This document shows positions 52,878 through 64,000 of a stretch of 64,000 nucleotides of DNA, one piece after another. Location of the stretch: contig NZ_JBDOQT010000001.1 of assembly GCF_039839785.1 (NCBI RefSeq), positions 1,550,001 to 1,614,000 on the forward strand, given 5' to 3'. The notes below the pieces were generated by a model. The model had not been told where the DNA came from. It saw only the letters and a program-made list of their open reading frames with translations, and searched no databases. Made by a program: the position numbers and the translations under genes. Numbering within the stretch: position 1 is the stretch's first letter; every line of letters begins with the position of its first letter. Source of the DNA: Pelagibius sp. CAU 1746 (lineage in GTDB: Bacteria > Pseudomonadota > Alphaproteobacteria > Kiloniellales > Kiloniellaceae).

Positions 52878-53387
52878 TTGTCTCGGATCAATCGCGATGT
52901 CGTGGTGGCATTGCTGCTGCTGCTGTTCTGCGGCGTCTTTCTCTGGGAATCGGCCCACATCAGGTTGACCGACTATGCTTCCATGAACTCTCGGGCATGG
53001 CCGCAACTCGTCCTGGGCGTCCTGACGCTGGCCTCGCTCGTCTACCTCTGGCAGGCCGTGACGGGACGAGTCGCAGCGGCCGAGCAGGAAGAGGAGGCGC
53101 CGGTCCCCGCGGAGGGCGGAATCCTCGGCTGGTGCCTGCGCTACCGCAACGCGCTGATCTGCTATGCGCTGTTCTTCGGCTTTCTGATCACCCTCGACTA
53201 CCTCGGCATGCTGCTCGGCGGCATCCTCTTCGTCTTCCTGGCCTTGACGCTCCTGGGGCGGCCCAGGCTCTCGCTGGTCGTGCTGCATGCGGCGGTCGCG
53301 ATCGGCTCGGTCGGCGCCATGTGGGCCATCTTCACCTTCGGATTGCGCGTCTTCCTGCCGGAAGGCGAGCTGCTGCGAATCTACTAG
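52878..53387 (+). CDS. tctB: Tripartite tricarboxylate transporter small permease (TctB)
   Basis: A 169-aa protein with four membrane helices at about residues 8-28, 40-60, 90-125 (two closely spaced) and 135-155, matching TctB (DUF1468). ALFFGFLITLDYLGMLLGGILFVFL is its best-known segment. It teams with TctA to form the permease. The TTG at 52878 follows AAGGGGAGG; no better ATG is available. Confidence 0.87.
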   Translation: MSRINRDVVVALLLLLFCGVFLWESAHIRLTDYASMNSRAWPQLVLGVLTLASLVYLWQAVTGRVAAAEQEEEAPVPAEGGILGWCLRYRNALICYALFFGFLITLDYLGMLLGGILFVFLALTLLGRPRLSLVVLHAAVAIGSVGAMWAIFTFGLRVFLPEGELLRIY

Positions 53388-53402
53388 GCGCGGGGCGTAG
53401 TC

Positions 53403-55070
53403 ATGGGTTTCGAACCGCTCTGGGGCGCCTTCGGCGAAGTCTTCTCCGCCTATAACCTCATTCTCATGTTCGTGGGCGTGACGGCCGGCCTGATCGCCGG
53501 CTCGATCCCCGGTTTCACCATCACCATGGCGGTGGTCCTTACGCTGCCCTTCACCTTCGGCCTCAGCGCCGTGGAGGGCCTGGCCACCATGATCGGCGTC
53601 TTCGTCGGCGGGCTTTCCGGCGGGCTTATGTCGGGAATGTTGACCGGCATTCCCGGCACGCCGTCGTCCGTCGCCACCGTCTTCGACGGCTTTCCCCTGG
53701 TGCGCAAGGGCAAGCCCGGCCTGGCGCTGGGCCTCGGCGTCTGGTCGTCCTTCTTCGGCGGCATCATCTCCGCCATCATTCTGGTCCTGCTGGCCCCGCA
53801 GCTTGCCCGCATCGGGCTGGAGTTCGGCCCCTGGGATTTCTTCGCCCTGGTGATCTTCGCGCTGACCATCACAGCCAGCCTGTCGGGCGAGAACCTGACC
53901 AAGGGCATCATCGCCGGCCTCTTGGGACTGCTGATCTCGACCATGGGCGAGGACGACATCAACGGAGTCGCGCGCTTCAACTTCGGCACCGAGGTGCTGC
54001 AGGACAAGCTGGAGTTCCTGCCGGTGCTGGTCGGTCTCTTCGCCTTCTCTCAGCTCTTGAGCGACGTGCGCGATCCGGAGCGCGCGCGCCGGCCCTTGAT
54101 GGAACGCACGGCCAAGGCGGTCCGTGTCGAGCACCTGGCGGCGGTCCGGACGATCCTGACCCATTGGCTGAACCTGGTGCGTTCCGCCTTCATCGGTGTC
54201 TTTACCGGCATTCTGCCGGCGGCCGGCGGCTCGATCTCCAACATCCTGGCCTACGACCAGGCCAAGAAGGCCTCCAAGCGGCCGCAGGACTTCGGCAACG
54301 GCTCGCCCGAGGGCATCATCGCGCCGGAAGCCTCCAACAACGCCACGGCCGGCGGCGCGCTGATCACCATGATGGCGCTGGGCATTCCCGGCGACATCGT
54401 GACGGCGGTCATGCTGGGGGCGCTGCTGATCCACAACGTGCAGCCCAGCCCGACCTTCATTTCCGACAATCCGCAATTGGCTTATGCGATCTTCGTCGCC
54501 TTCTTCCTGGCGCACTTCATCATGATCGTCATGCAGGCGTTCTGCCTGCGGGCCTTTCTGTGGATCGTGCGCATGCCGATGTATTTCCTGGCGGCGGTGA
54601 TCCTGATGTACTGCGCCATCGGTGTCTTTGCCCTGGGCAACGTCACGTTCAACATCTGGGTGCTCTTCGCCTTTGGAATCATCGGCTATGTGATGAAATT
54701 GTTCGGCTTTCCCCTCGCGCCCATCATACTGGGCGTGGTGCTGGGCAATATCGCGGAGCTCAACCTGTCCCGCGCCTTGGGCATCAGCGACGACCTGACC
54801 CTCTTCATCACCCGGCCCTGGTCGCTGTTCTTCCTGATCGTCGCTCTGTTTTCGGCGGCCTTCCCCTGGTACCAGCGGATGCGGACGGCGCGGGTCTGGA
54901 CGCTGTTCTACGTTCCGGCGGCCAGTTTGGCGCTCTCCATCCCCCTATTCATGATGGAAGGCCTGGTCAGGCCGCTGCTGGGCGCGCTGTTGATCGCCTG
55001 GTCGGTTTACACGCTCTATCGACACAGGCAGGCGGGCTGGGCCCTGCCGGAGGCGCCGCGCGAGACCTGA
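53403..55070 (+). CDS. tctA: Tripartite tricarboxylate transporter large permease (TctA)
   Basis: A 555-aa membrane protein of about 12 helices. Family landmarks: VTAGLIAGSIPGFTITMAVVL near residue 25, MIGVFVGGLSGGLMSGMLTGIPGTPSSVATVFDGFP near residue 65-95, and NATAGGALITMMALGIPGDIVTAVMLGAL near residue 320, the duplicated GIPG element. It carries the organic acid across the inner membrane. The C-terminal helices end in a short tail. It follows tctB after 15 bases and completes the tctCBA operon. Confidence 0.93.
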   Translation: MGFEPLWGAFGEVFSAYNLILMFVGVTAGLIAGSIPGFTITMAVVLTLPFTFGLSAVEGLATMIGVFVGGLSGGLMSGMLTGIPGTPSSVATVFDGFPLVRKGKPGLALGLGVWSSFFGGIISAIILVLLAPQLARIGLEFGPWDFFALVIFALTITASLSGENLTKGIIAGLLGLLISTMGEDDINGVARFNFGTEVLQDKLEFLPVLVGLFAFSQLLSDVRDPERARRPLMERTAKAVRVEHLAAVRTILTHWLNLVRSAFIGVFTGILPAAGGSISNILAYDQAKKASKRPQDFGNGSPEGIIAPEASNNATAGGALITMMALGIPGDIVTAVMLGALLIHNVQPSPTFISDNPQLAYAIFVAFFLAHFIMIVMQAFCLRAFLWIVRMPMYFLAAVILMYCAIGVFALGNVTFNIWVLFAFGIIGYVMKLFGFPLAPIILGVVLGNIAELNLSRALGISDDLTLFITRPWSLFFLIVALFSAAFPWYQRMRTARVWTLFYVPAASLALSIPLFMMEGLVRPLLGALLIAWSVYTLYRHRQAGWALPEAPRET

Positions 55071-55582
55071 CGGCGGGGCGGGCCCTCGCTTCGAGTGGCG
55101 GTCTGCCGGATGAAGGTCCGCCGGGCGACGCCTTGCCGGCCCCGGGCGGAGGGCGAGGCCGCTGCCTTTCCGCAACCTGGGGAAAACCTTCCTGCGTGGA
55201 AAAAACGTAGGAAGCGCCTGGACTTCAGCAATTCTTAACGCTTCCAAATTAGATATTGTTAACCTCAAGAGTGGGGTTTAGAAAAGTAGGCGTTAACCAC
55301 GCTTCTGAACCGAATGGTGGTCCCGTGCAGGGGCCGTTGCGCTGAAGACGGGACACGGCGCGACAGGTCGAGGGTCTCGACCCCTCCGATAGGGGGCCTC
55401 CGGAAGGGGGACGGCAGAAGCAGTGACCCTTCCCGTGGCCTCTAGGATCGGCCGTGCGCCCAGCTTTTCTTCCGCCGCTCTCCGCCGCCCCGGTCAACCG
55501 GGCCGGTGGCTCGGGGAACGTGAATTTGACGGGACGTGGCGGCCGCGCAGGCCCGCGGCCCGAGGCAAGGGTGTAACAGGCA
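55071..55582. other. Long non-coding leader region before leuA
   Basis: About 510 bp between tctA and leuA with no convincing gene. Around 55225-55270 lies an AT-rich block (TTCTTAACGC, AAATTAGATATTGTTAAC) that is a plausible promoter. Downstream are several hairpins: GGTCGAG/CTCGACC (55366-55372, 55376-55382), which shares bases with CCCCT/AGGGG (55381-55385, 55391-55395), so the two are mutually exclusive. A regulated leader is possible. Confidence 0.4.
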
Positions 55583-58285
<2,703 letters not shown>

Positions 58286-58417
58286 GGCCACTCGGATATT
58301 AAGGGTCTATTAGGGGTCAATGCTTTCTTCATTTGTATTTGGTGTGATGGTTCGGTAACTTAGCCCGAATCGGTCGCTTGATGGCCTGGTTGGGGGGCTG
58401 CAGCGACAGGAGGTCCT

Positions 58418-59317
58418 GTGAACAAACCGACCGGCTCAGAAATCCGCGTAGCATCGCCCCTGAAGGCTTGGGCGAGCCGCTTCGCGCTTCTGCTCCTGGT
58501 GGGGGCCGCTTTCGGCCTGATGCTCATCGGGCGCACCAACAGCTTCGTCGTCGAGGAAACCCGCACCGCGGTCACCGACATGGTGACGCCGATCCTCAAT
58601 GCCGTATCGCAGCCGGTCAAGACCTTCAGCGGCGTGATCGACCAGGCCGAGGCCCTGGCCAATCTGCGCAGCGAGAACCTGGCCCTCAAGGAACAGAACG
58701 CCCGCCTGCTGCAGTGGCAGGCCGTTGCCCGCCGCCTGGAGGCGGAGAACGCGGCCCTGCGCTCGCTCAACCGCATGGTGCCGGACCCGGCCATGTCCTA
58801 TATCAGCGCCCGCGTCGTGGGCGATCCCGGGGGCGCCTTCGTGCGCACCGTGCTGATCAACGCCGGCGAGCGCGACGGCGTGGAGAAGGGCCAGGCGGCC
58901 GTCACCGCCGACGGCCTGGCCGGACGCATCGCCGAGGTCGGCAAACGCTCCGCCCGGGTGCTGCTGCTGACCGACATCAACAGCCGGGTGCCGGTTGTGG
59001 TGGGCGACGGCCGCGACCGCGCCGTGCTGGCCGGCGACAACACCAATGCGCCTGAACTGCTCTACCTCGGGCCCACGGCCAAGGTTCAACTCGGCGACCG
59101 GGTGACCACCTCGGGTCACGGCGGGGTCTTCCCGCCGGGCCTGCCTATCGGCGTGGTCGCCGGCGTCGGAGAGAAGGGCATCCGGGTCAAGCCCTTCGTC
59201 GACTGGTCGCACATGGAGATGCTGCGCATCGTCGACTACGAGATGACCGGCATCCTGGACTTCGAAGCACAGGTGGGGGCGGCCCGCGCGGCGGCGGCGG
59301 CCGGGACGGCGCAGTGA
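58418..59317 (+). CDS. mreC: Rod shape-determining protein MreC
   Basis: A 299-aa protein with one N-terminal membrane helix (FALLLLVGAAFGLMLIG, about residues 22-40), a coiled coil (about 75-110: NLRSENLALKEQNARLLQW) and periplasmic beta domains (SYISARVVGDPGG, GLAGRIAEVG and TSGHGGVFPPGLPIGVV). It links MreB to penicillin-binding proteins. The GTG at 58418 directly follows AGGAGGTCCT, a strong ribosome site. Its stop overlaps the mreD start. Confidence 0.94.
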   Translation: MNKPTGSEIRVASPLKAWASRFALLLLVGAAFGLMLIGRTNSFVVEETRTAVTDMVTPILNAVSQPVKTFSGVIDQAEALANLRSENLALKEQNARLLQWQAVARRLEAENAALRSLNRMVPDPAMSYISARVVGDPGGAFVRTVLINAGERDGVEKGQAAVTADGLAGRIAEVGKRSARVLLLTDINSRVPVVVGDGRDRAVLAGDNTNAPELLYLGPTAKVQLGDRVTTSGHGGVFPPGLPIGVVAGVGEKGIRVKPFVDWSHMEMLRIVDYEMTGILDFEAQVGAARAAAAAGTAQ

Positions 59318-59829
59318 GGCAGGATGAGGGCGTCTGGCACCGCCTCGACGTCGTGGCCCGCAGTATCTCCCCCTTCTTCGTGACGCTGCTGCTGGTCCTC
59401 TTCGCCCTGTTGCCGCTGCACGTCGCCGACCTCTCGCCCATCGTGCCGGCGCTGGCGCTGATCGGGGTGTTCTTCTGGTCGGTGCACCGCCCCGATCTCA
59501 TGCCCATCTGGGCGGTCTTCGTGATCGGCCTGGTCCAGGACGTGCTGACCGGCGGCGTCATCGGGCCGGGCATCATCGGCCTGCTGGTGGCTCACGCCCT
59601 GGTCGTCTGGCAGCATCGCTTTTTCCTGGCGGCCTCCTTCGCGGTCATCTGGGTCGCCTTCATGCTGGTCGCCGCCGCGGCGCTGGCCGTGACCTGGCTG
59701 CTGACCTGCATCGCCATGACGGCGCTGCTGAGCCCCGATCCCGTGTTCTTCCAGTATCTCGTGACGCTTGCCTTCTATCCCTGCCTGGCGTGGGTTTTCC
59801 TGCGCGGCCAGCGGCTGTTCCAGCGCTAA
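59314..59829 (+). CDS. mreD: Rod shape-determining protein MreD
   Basis: A 171-aa membrane protein with about five helices (for example FVTLLLVLFALLPLHVADL, PVLPIVPALALIGVFFW-like segment, and VFVIGLVQDVLTGGVIGPGIIGLLVAHALVVW). The order after mreC and the VQDVLTGG motif identify MreD. It uses a GTG whose bases overlap the mreC stop (GTGA), indicating coupled translation. Confidence 0.9.
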   Translation: MRQDEGVWHRLDVVARSISPFFVTLLLVLFALLPLHVADLSPIVPALALIGVFFWSVHRPDLMPIWAVFVIGLVQDVLTGGVIGPGIIGLLVAHALVVWQHRFFLAASFAVIWVAFMLVAAAALAVTWLLTCIAMTALLSPDPVFFQYLVTLAFYPCLAWVFLRGQRLFQR

Positions 59830-59843
59830 GGGCGGGACCGGCG

Positions 59844-61742
59844 ATGCTGCAGAAGAACGAAGACAACGAACGCCAAAGAGCCTTCTCGCGCCGCGGCCTG
59901 CTGTTGGGCGGCGCCCAGACCCTGCTGCTGGCCGGCTTGGCCGGGCGCATGTACTACCTGCAGGTGATCGAGTCCGACCGCTACAAGACTCTGGCGGAGG
60001 ACAACCGCATCAACCTGCGCCTGCTGCCGCCGCCGCGCGGGCGTATTCTCGACCGCTTCGGCTTGCCGCTCGCCTCCAACCGGCAGAACTTCCGCGTCGT
60101 TCTGGTGCGCGAACATGCCGGCGACGTCGAAAAGGTGCTGATGGCGCTGTCGCGGCTGATCGAACTGAACGAGCACGACACCAAGCGGGTGCTGCGCGAG
60201 GTCTCTCGCAAGCGCGGCTTCGTCCCGGTGACCGTGCGCGAGAACCTGACCTGGGACGAGGTCAGCCGGGTCGAGGTGAACGGGCCGGAGCTACCGGGCG
60301 TGACCATCGAAATGGGCCAGATCCGCGACTATCCCTTCGCCGATTCCATGGCCCACGTGCTGGGCTATGTCGCCGCCGTGGCCGAGCGGGACCTGACCGG
60401 CGATCCGCTGCTGGAGCTGCCCGGCTTCCGTATCGGCAAGAACGGCATCGAGCAGAAGTACGACCTGGCCTTGCGCGGCAACGCCGGGACCAGCCAGATC
60501 GAGGTCAACGCCTACGGCCGCGTGATCCGCGAGCTGAACCGCGAGGAGGGCAAGCCCGGCGACGAGCTGGTTCTGACCGTCGACGGCGGCCTGCAGACCT
60601 TCGTCCATCAGCGCCTGCAGGGCGAGAAGAGCGCCTCGGCGGTGGTCATGGACATCGAGAACGGCGACGTGCTCGCCCTGGCTTCCGTGCCCAGTTACGA
60701 TCCCAACGCCTTCAATATCGGCCTGACCTACAAGCAGTGGAACGACCTGATCAACGATCCGCTGCACCCGCTGACCAACAAAGCCATCGCCGGCATGTAC
60801 GCGCCGGGTTCGACCTTCAAGATGGTCGTCGCCCTGGCGGCGCTGAAGGCCGGCATCAATCCCAATCAGAAGGTCTTCTGCCCAGGGTACATGACCCTCG
60901 GCCGCTCCCGCTTCCACTGCTGGAAGCGCCACGGGCACGGCTGGGTGGACATGCACGAGGGCATCCAGCACTCCTGCGACGTCTTCTTCTACGAAATCTC
61001 CCGCAAGGTCGGCATCGACAACATCGCCGCCATGGCCAATCAGTTCGGCCTGGGCGAGAAGGTCGGCATCGACCTGAACGGGGAGCGGGGCGGGGTGATC
61101 CCGACCCGAGACTGGAAGCTGGCCAACATCGGCGAGGCCTGGCAGGGCGGCGAGACCCTGGTCGCCTCCATCGGCCAGGGCTTCGTGCTGACGACGCCGC
61201 TGCAGCTCGCCACCATGGCCGCGCGCATCGCCAGCGGCAGGCAGGTGACGCCGCGCCTGACCCGTGGCGTGCGCGCCAACGCCCAGTTGCCGGAGGGGGA
61301 GGCGGCCGCGCCGGCGCCGGACTTCGCCCCGCTGGATTTGCCGGAGGCCCACCTGAAAATCGTCCGTGACGCCATGGACGCGGTCAGCAACCACCCGCGC
61401 GGCACCGCCTATCGGGCGCGGATCCAGGAAGAAGGCATGGAACTGGCGGGCAAGACCGGTACGTCCCAGGTGCGCCGCATTACCATGGCCGAGCGCGCCG
61501 CCGGCGTGACCAAGAACGAGCAGCTTCCCTGGCGGCGGCGCGACCATGCGCTCTTCGTCTCCTTCGCGCCGGTGCACAAGCCGCGCTACTGCTGCGCCGT
61601 GGTGGTCGAGCATGGCGGCGGCGGGTCCGCGGTGGCGGCGCCGATCGCCCGCGACATCCTGTTGGAGACCCAGCAGCGCGATCCGGCCGGGCGCCGCTCC
61701 CTGCCCATCATAGCCACGACGCAGGTGGTGGAGCGCGGCTGA
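59844..61742 (+). CDS. mrdA: Penicillin-binding protein 2 (elongation transpeptidase)
   Basis: A 632-aa peptidoglycan transpeptidase with an N-terminal helix (GLLLGGAQTLLLAGLAGRMYYLQ) and a pedestal domain. The transpeptidase domain has the catalytic Ser323 in STFK, SCD near residue 375 as the SxN-equivalent, and KTGTS near residue 540. It makes cross-links during elongation together with RodA, whose gene overlaps its end. ATG at 59844 is chosen over an earlier in-frame ATG inside the mreD end. It is the main target of PBP2-specific beta-lactams such as mecillinam. Confidence 0.95.
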   Translation: MLQKNEDNERQRAFSRRGLLLGGAQTLLLAGLAGRMYYLQVIESDRYKTLAEDNRINLRLLPPPRGRILDRFGLPLASNRQNFRVVLVREHAGDVEKVLMALSRLIELNEHDTKRVLREVSRKRGFVPVTVRENLTWDEVSRVEVNGPELPGVTIEMGQIRDYPFADSMAHVLGYVAAVAERDLTGDPLLELPGFRIGKNGIEQKYDLALRGNAGTSQIEVNAYGRVIRELNREEGKPGDELVLTVDGGLQTFVHQRLQGEKSASAVVMDIENGDVLALASVPSYDPNAFNIGLTYKQWNDLINDPLHPLTNKAIAGMYAPGSTFKMVVALAALKAGINPNQKVFCPGYMTLGRSRFHCWKRHGHGWVDMHEGIQHSCDVFFYEISRKVGIDNIAAMANQFGLGEKVGIDLNGERGGVIPTRDWKLANIGEAWQGGETLVASIGQGFVLTTPLQLATMAARIASGRQVTPRLTRGVRANAQLPEGEAAAPAPDFAPLDLPEAHLKIVRDAMDAVSNHPRGTAYRARIQEEGMELAGKTGTSQVRRITMAERAAGVTKNEQLPWRRRDHALFVSFAPVHKPRYCCAVVVEHGGGGSAVAAPIARDILLETQQRDPAGRRSLPIIATTQVVERG

Positions 61743-62896
61743 TGGCGGTGGATATCTTCCTCTCCCGGCGCAATCCGGAACTGACCCTGCGGCAGAAGTT
61801 CTGGCAATTGAACTGGGGCATGGTGCTGCTGCTCTGCCTCATCGCCGGCGTCGGCTTCGCCATGCTCTATTCGGCGGCCAACGGCGATATGTCGCCCTGG
61901 GCCTCGCGCCAGATGATCCGCTTCGGCCTCGGCCTCGTGCTGATGTTCACCGTGGCGCTGATCGATGTTCGCTTCTGGTTCCGCTATGCCTATCTGATCT
62001 ACTTCGCCGCTTTCGGCCTGCTGGCGGCGGTGGAGGTGATGGGCACCATCGGCATGGGCGCCCAGCGCTGGATCGACCTGGGCATCATCCGCCTGCAGCC
62101 TTCGGAAATGATGAAGGTGGCGCTGATCCTGGCGCTGGCGCGCTATTTCCACGGCATCGCCAACGAGGACATCGGCCGGCCGACCTACCTGATCCTGCCG
62201 ATCATGCTGGCCGTCGCCCCGGCCGGCCTGGTGCTGAAGCAGCCCGACCTGGGCACGGCCGGCATGCTGCTGCTGGCCGCCGGCGCGGTCTTCTTCGCCG
62301 CCGGCGTGCGCTGGTGGAAGTTCGCCCTGGTGATCGTCGCTGGCCTGGCCGCGATCCCCATCGGCTGGCAGTTCCTGCACGACTACCAGAAGGCCCGGGT
62401 GCTGACCTTCCTGAACCCGGAGAACGACCCGCTGGGCGCCGGCTACCACAGCCTGCAGGCGATGATCGCCTTCGGCTCCGGCGCGGTCACCGGCAAGGGC
62501 TTCATGCAGGGCACCCAGAGTCACCTGAATTTCCTGCCGGAGAAGCAGACCGATTTTATTTTCACCATGCTGGCCGAGGAATTCGGCCTGGTCGGCAGCC
62601 TTGGCCTGCTGGGTCTCTACTTCCTGCTCCTGGCTTACGGCTTCGCCATCTCTTTCAGGGCGCGGAACCAGTTTGCGCGCCTGCTGGCCCTGGGGCTGAC
62701 CACCAACCTCTTCCTCTACGTCTCCATCAACATGGCCATGGTGATGGGCGTCTTCCCGGTGGTCGGCGTGCCGCTGCCCCTGGTCTCCTATGGCGGCACG
62801 GTGCTGCTGACGGTGATGATCGCCATGGGCCTGATCATGTCCTGCTACATCCACCGGGATATCCGCATCTCCCGCCGCGGCACGGCGGAGGTCTAG
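61742..62896 (+). CDS. rodA: Peptidoglycan glycosyltransferase RodA
   Basis: A 384-aa SEDS-family polymerase with about 10 membrane helices. Landmarks are AQRWIDLGIIRLQPSEMMKVALILALARYFH near residue 115, KQPDLGTAGMLL near residue 162, and ESHLNFLPEKQTDFIFTMLAEEFGLVG-type stretch near residue 260 (here TQSHLNFLPEKQTDFIF). It polymerises glycan strands for elongation and acts with PBP2, encoded just upstream (TGATG overlap). It ends the cell-shape operon. Confidence 0.95.
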   Translation: MAVDIFLSRRNPELTLRQKFWQLNWGMVLLLCLIAGVGFAMLYSAANGDMSPWASRQMIRFGLGLVLMFTVALIDVRFWFRYAYLIYFAAFGLLAAVEVMGTIGMGAQRWIDLGIIRLQPSEMMKVALILALARYFHGIANEDIGRPTYLILPIMLAVAPAGLVLKQPDLGTAGMLLLAAGAVFFAAGVRWWKFALVIVAGLAAIPIGWQFLHDYQKARVLTFLNPENDPLGAGYHSLQAMIAFGSGAVTGKGFMQGTQSHLNFLPEKQTDFIFTMLAEEFGLVGSLGLLGLYFLLLAYGFAISFRARNQFARLLALGLTTNLFLYVSINMAMVMGVFPVVGVPLPLVSYGGTVLLTVMIAMGLIMSCYIHRDIRISRRGTAEV

Positions 62897-62962
62897 GGGG
62901 CACTCCAGGGAACCGCCCCAGGAAGCCACCCCGCGGGTCACCGCCGGAATGCCCCTTTTTTT
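62897..62962 (+). terminator. Possible terminator after rodA
   Basis: GGGGCA (62897-62902) could pair with TGCCCC (62950-62955) across a long, GC-rich loop, and a run of seven T follows (62956-62962). The stem is weak for its loop, but the T-run at an operon end is suggestive. Confidence 0.35.
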
Positions 62963-63136
62963 GCAGATTTTTCGCACCTGGGGCCTCGACAAAGGGGCCG
63001 TGACTTGCTATCACCCCGCATCCCGGCGGTCTTGCCGTTTTCCGGCCCGCTACTGTCGACCCCCTCCTCGGGGCTAAGTCCAAGGTTTTCCAAGGATTTC
63101 GGCGGGCAGAGAGACCTCTCGGGCCACCCTTCATGG

Positions 63137-63212
<76 letters not shown>

Positions 63213-63865
63213 TTTTCTCCCGCAGATAGTCAAGGTTTTCTAGGCACATACCCCGTGCTGGTGACCTGATTATCTCTTTCCAGATTCTCGCAGACAAGGC
63301 TTTTGGGCGCGAACCGTCACAGGCGGTGTGACAGGAGTGTGCCACCTCGCCTGTTGGAGAGGGGGCGCAGGGGCCACCCGGGTACCCGGGGTATAGTATG
63401 CATGGGCTCCCCATAAAATTCCTGATTTGAAAGTGTTAAGTACCTGTCGGAGACCTCGGATCGACTGAACCAGCTTGATCAAACCAAGCCGTTAAGTACC
63501 TCAGCCAGACCGTCCGCCGCTTTAAAGGCTGCGCCATTCAGCCTCCTGGGTAGATAGATACTCAAGTTGTCCCCAGGCTCGGTTTTCTGAAAACCGTTAA
63601 GCCAAGCATTTCGAGAGTGCGCCAGATCTTCAGGACCTAGTCCGAGACTGGGTCGCCCATTCAAGATATTGATTTCGCCACGTTACAGGAACGATCTTTC
63701 GCAAATCCCTATATAGGAGTCATAAAGTTTCGTTCAAGAATTGTAGTCTGGTGTTCTAGGTCATATTTATTGGTCACGCAGAAGGTTCACCTTCTCGCGA
63801 TGCGCCATTCGGTCTCTCGTTTAGTGGCTGACTGGATGGCGCCGATATTGTATCACGAGGAAAAA
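63213..63865. other. Gene-poor, lower-GC stretch after tRNA-Lys
   Basis: About 650 bp without a convincing gene. It contains the 14-bp palindrome CCCGGGTACCCGGG (63377-63390), two imperfect direct copies of GTTAAGTACCT followed 6 bases later by AGACC (about 63437 and 63492), and AT-rich DNA after 63660. A minus-strand TTG frame at 63479-63664 (61 codons; AWLNGFQKTEPGDNLSIYL) might be a gene remnant. No integrase is visible. The composition differs from the host genes before the tRNA. Confidence 0.5.
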
Positions 63866-64000
63866 GTGAGAGAGACCAGTAGTTTAGTCCCTACATATAC
63901 TCCCGCCTACAGCCAACCGGCTGACTACGTACAAACACCCAAGACGGCCCTCGAATGGGCCAAGCATTACAGGTCTATGGGCTACCGGCCCATTCCAATT
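63866..64000 (+). CDS. N-terminus of a probable primase-polymerase-like protein (cut by window edge)
   Basis: A GTG at 63866 with ACGAGG five bases upstream opens a frame that runs off the window after 45 codons; an ATG at 63836 or 63800 is also in frame. It reads a polar start, then TALEWAKHYRSMGYRPIPI. A helix ending WAKHYRSMGY followed by RPIPI is how bifunctional primase/polymerase (PrimPol-type) N-terminal domains of phages and integrative elements usually begin. Codons such as TTA, CCT, ACA, TAT, ACT and AGT are frequent, unlike the GC-rich host genes. The call rests on a short segment and needs the continuation. Confidence 0.45.
   Translation, partial: MRETSSLVPTYTPAYSQPADYVQTPKTALEWAKHYRSMGYRPIPI

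Noticed and set aside
52650-54515. Long open frame antisense to tctB/tctA
   Set aside because: Charged, repetitive shadow; it crosses two well-supported membrane protein genes.

Overview
The window is a chromosomal stretch of a GC-rich alphaproteobacterium, most likely in or near the Rhodospirillales. This rests on gene content and order, and on a circularly permuted (two-piece) tmRNA gene that encodes an ANDNYSEARLAA tag. I cannot name the genus. Almost everything is ordinary core genome with short intergenic gaps. The last ~800 bases, after a tRNA-Lys, look foreign.

Layout. 1-7.2 kb: start of an EamA-type permease, the ABC-F protein Uup, a 271-bp nested inverted-repeat element, a DjlA-like co-chaperone, a DUF3750 protein, a soluble chemoreceptor, a glutathione S-transferase, two small membrane proteins, and a probably broken gene. 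7.2-18.3 kb: a catabolic block with a fused hydantoinase/5-oxoprolinase-type protein, a MarR-like regulator, an Asp/Glu/hydantoin-racemase-family protein, a TRAP transporter and an FAD-linked oxidase. The hydantoinase and TRAP genes are preceded by the same 28-bp sequence built on the palindrome TTTATCGATAAA, which suggests one regulon. 18.4-29 kb: a P-type cation ATPase, a missed 52-aa gene, a large AsmA-family protein, an ECF42-type sigma factor coupled to its DGPF/YCII partner, a ribbon-helix-helix protein and fumarase C. 29.3-33 kb: a double-PAS soluble chemoreceptor behind an AT-rich island, a WYL regulator with a likely operator, a hydrolase and a small conserved-looking protein.

33-36 kb: sspB, permuted ssrA and thyA-folA. 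SspB delivers ssrA-tagged proteins to ClpXP, so substrate-tag gene and adaptor gene are neighbours. 36-45 kb: an SRPBCC protein, an L,D-transpeptidase, a YHS protein, the Fe-S carrier ApbC/Mrp, then hflK-hflC-DUF2065-degP (membrane protein quality control), serB and miaA. 45-57 kb: branched-chain amino-acid synthesis (ilvB, ilvN, ilvC, leuA), with a class II glutamine amidotransferase, a GNAT enzyme, aspartate dehydrogenase and a TctCBA tripartite tricarboxylate transporter in between. ilvB has a promoter, an 18-codon leader ORF and a terminator-like hairpin upstream, which suggests attenuation. 57-63 kb: the cell-shape operon mreB-mreC-mreD-mrdA-rodA.

63.1-64 kb: tRNA-Lys(CUU), a ~650-bp gene-poor, lower-GC stretch, then the start of an open reading frame cut by the window edge whose N-terminus resembles the primase-polymerase proteins of mobile elements. 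This is the best candidate for an integrated element and the part whose continuation is most worth reading.
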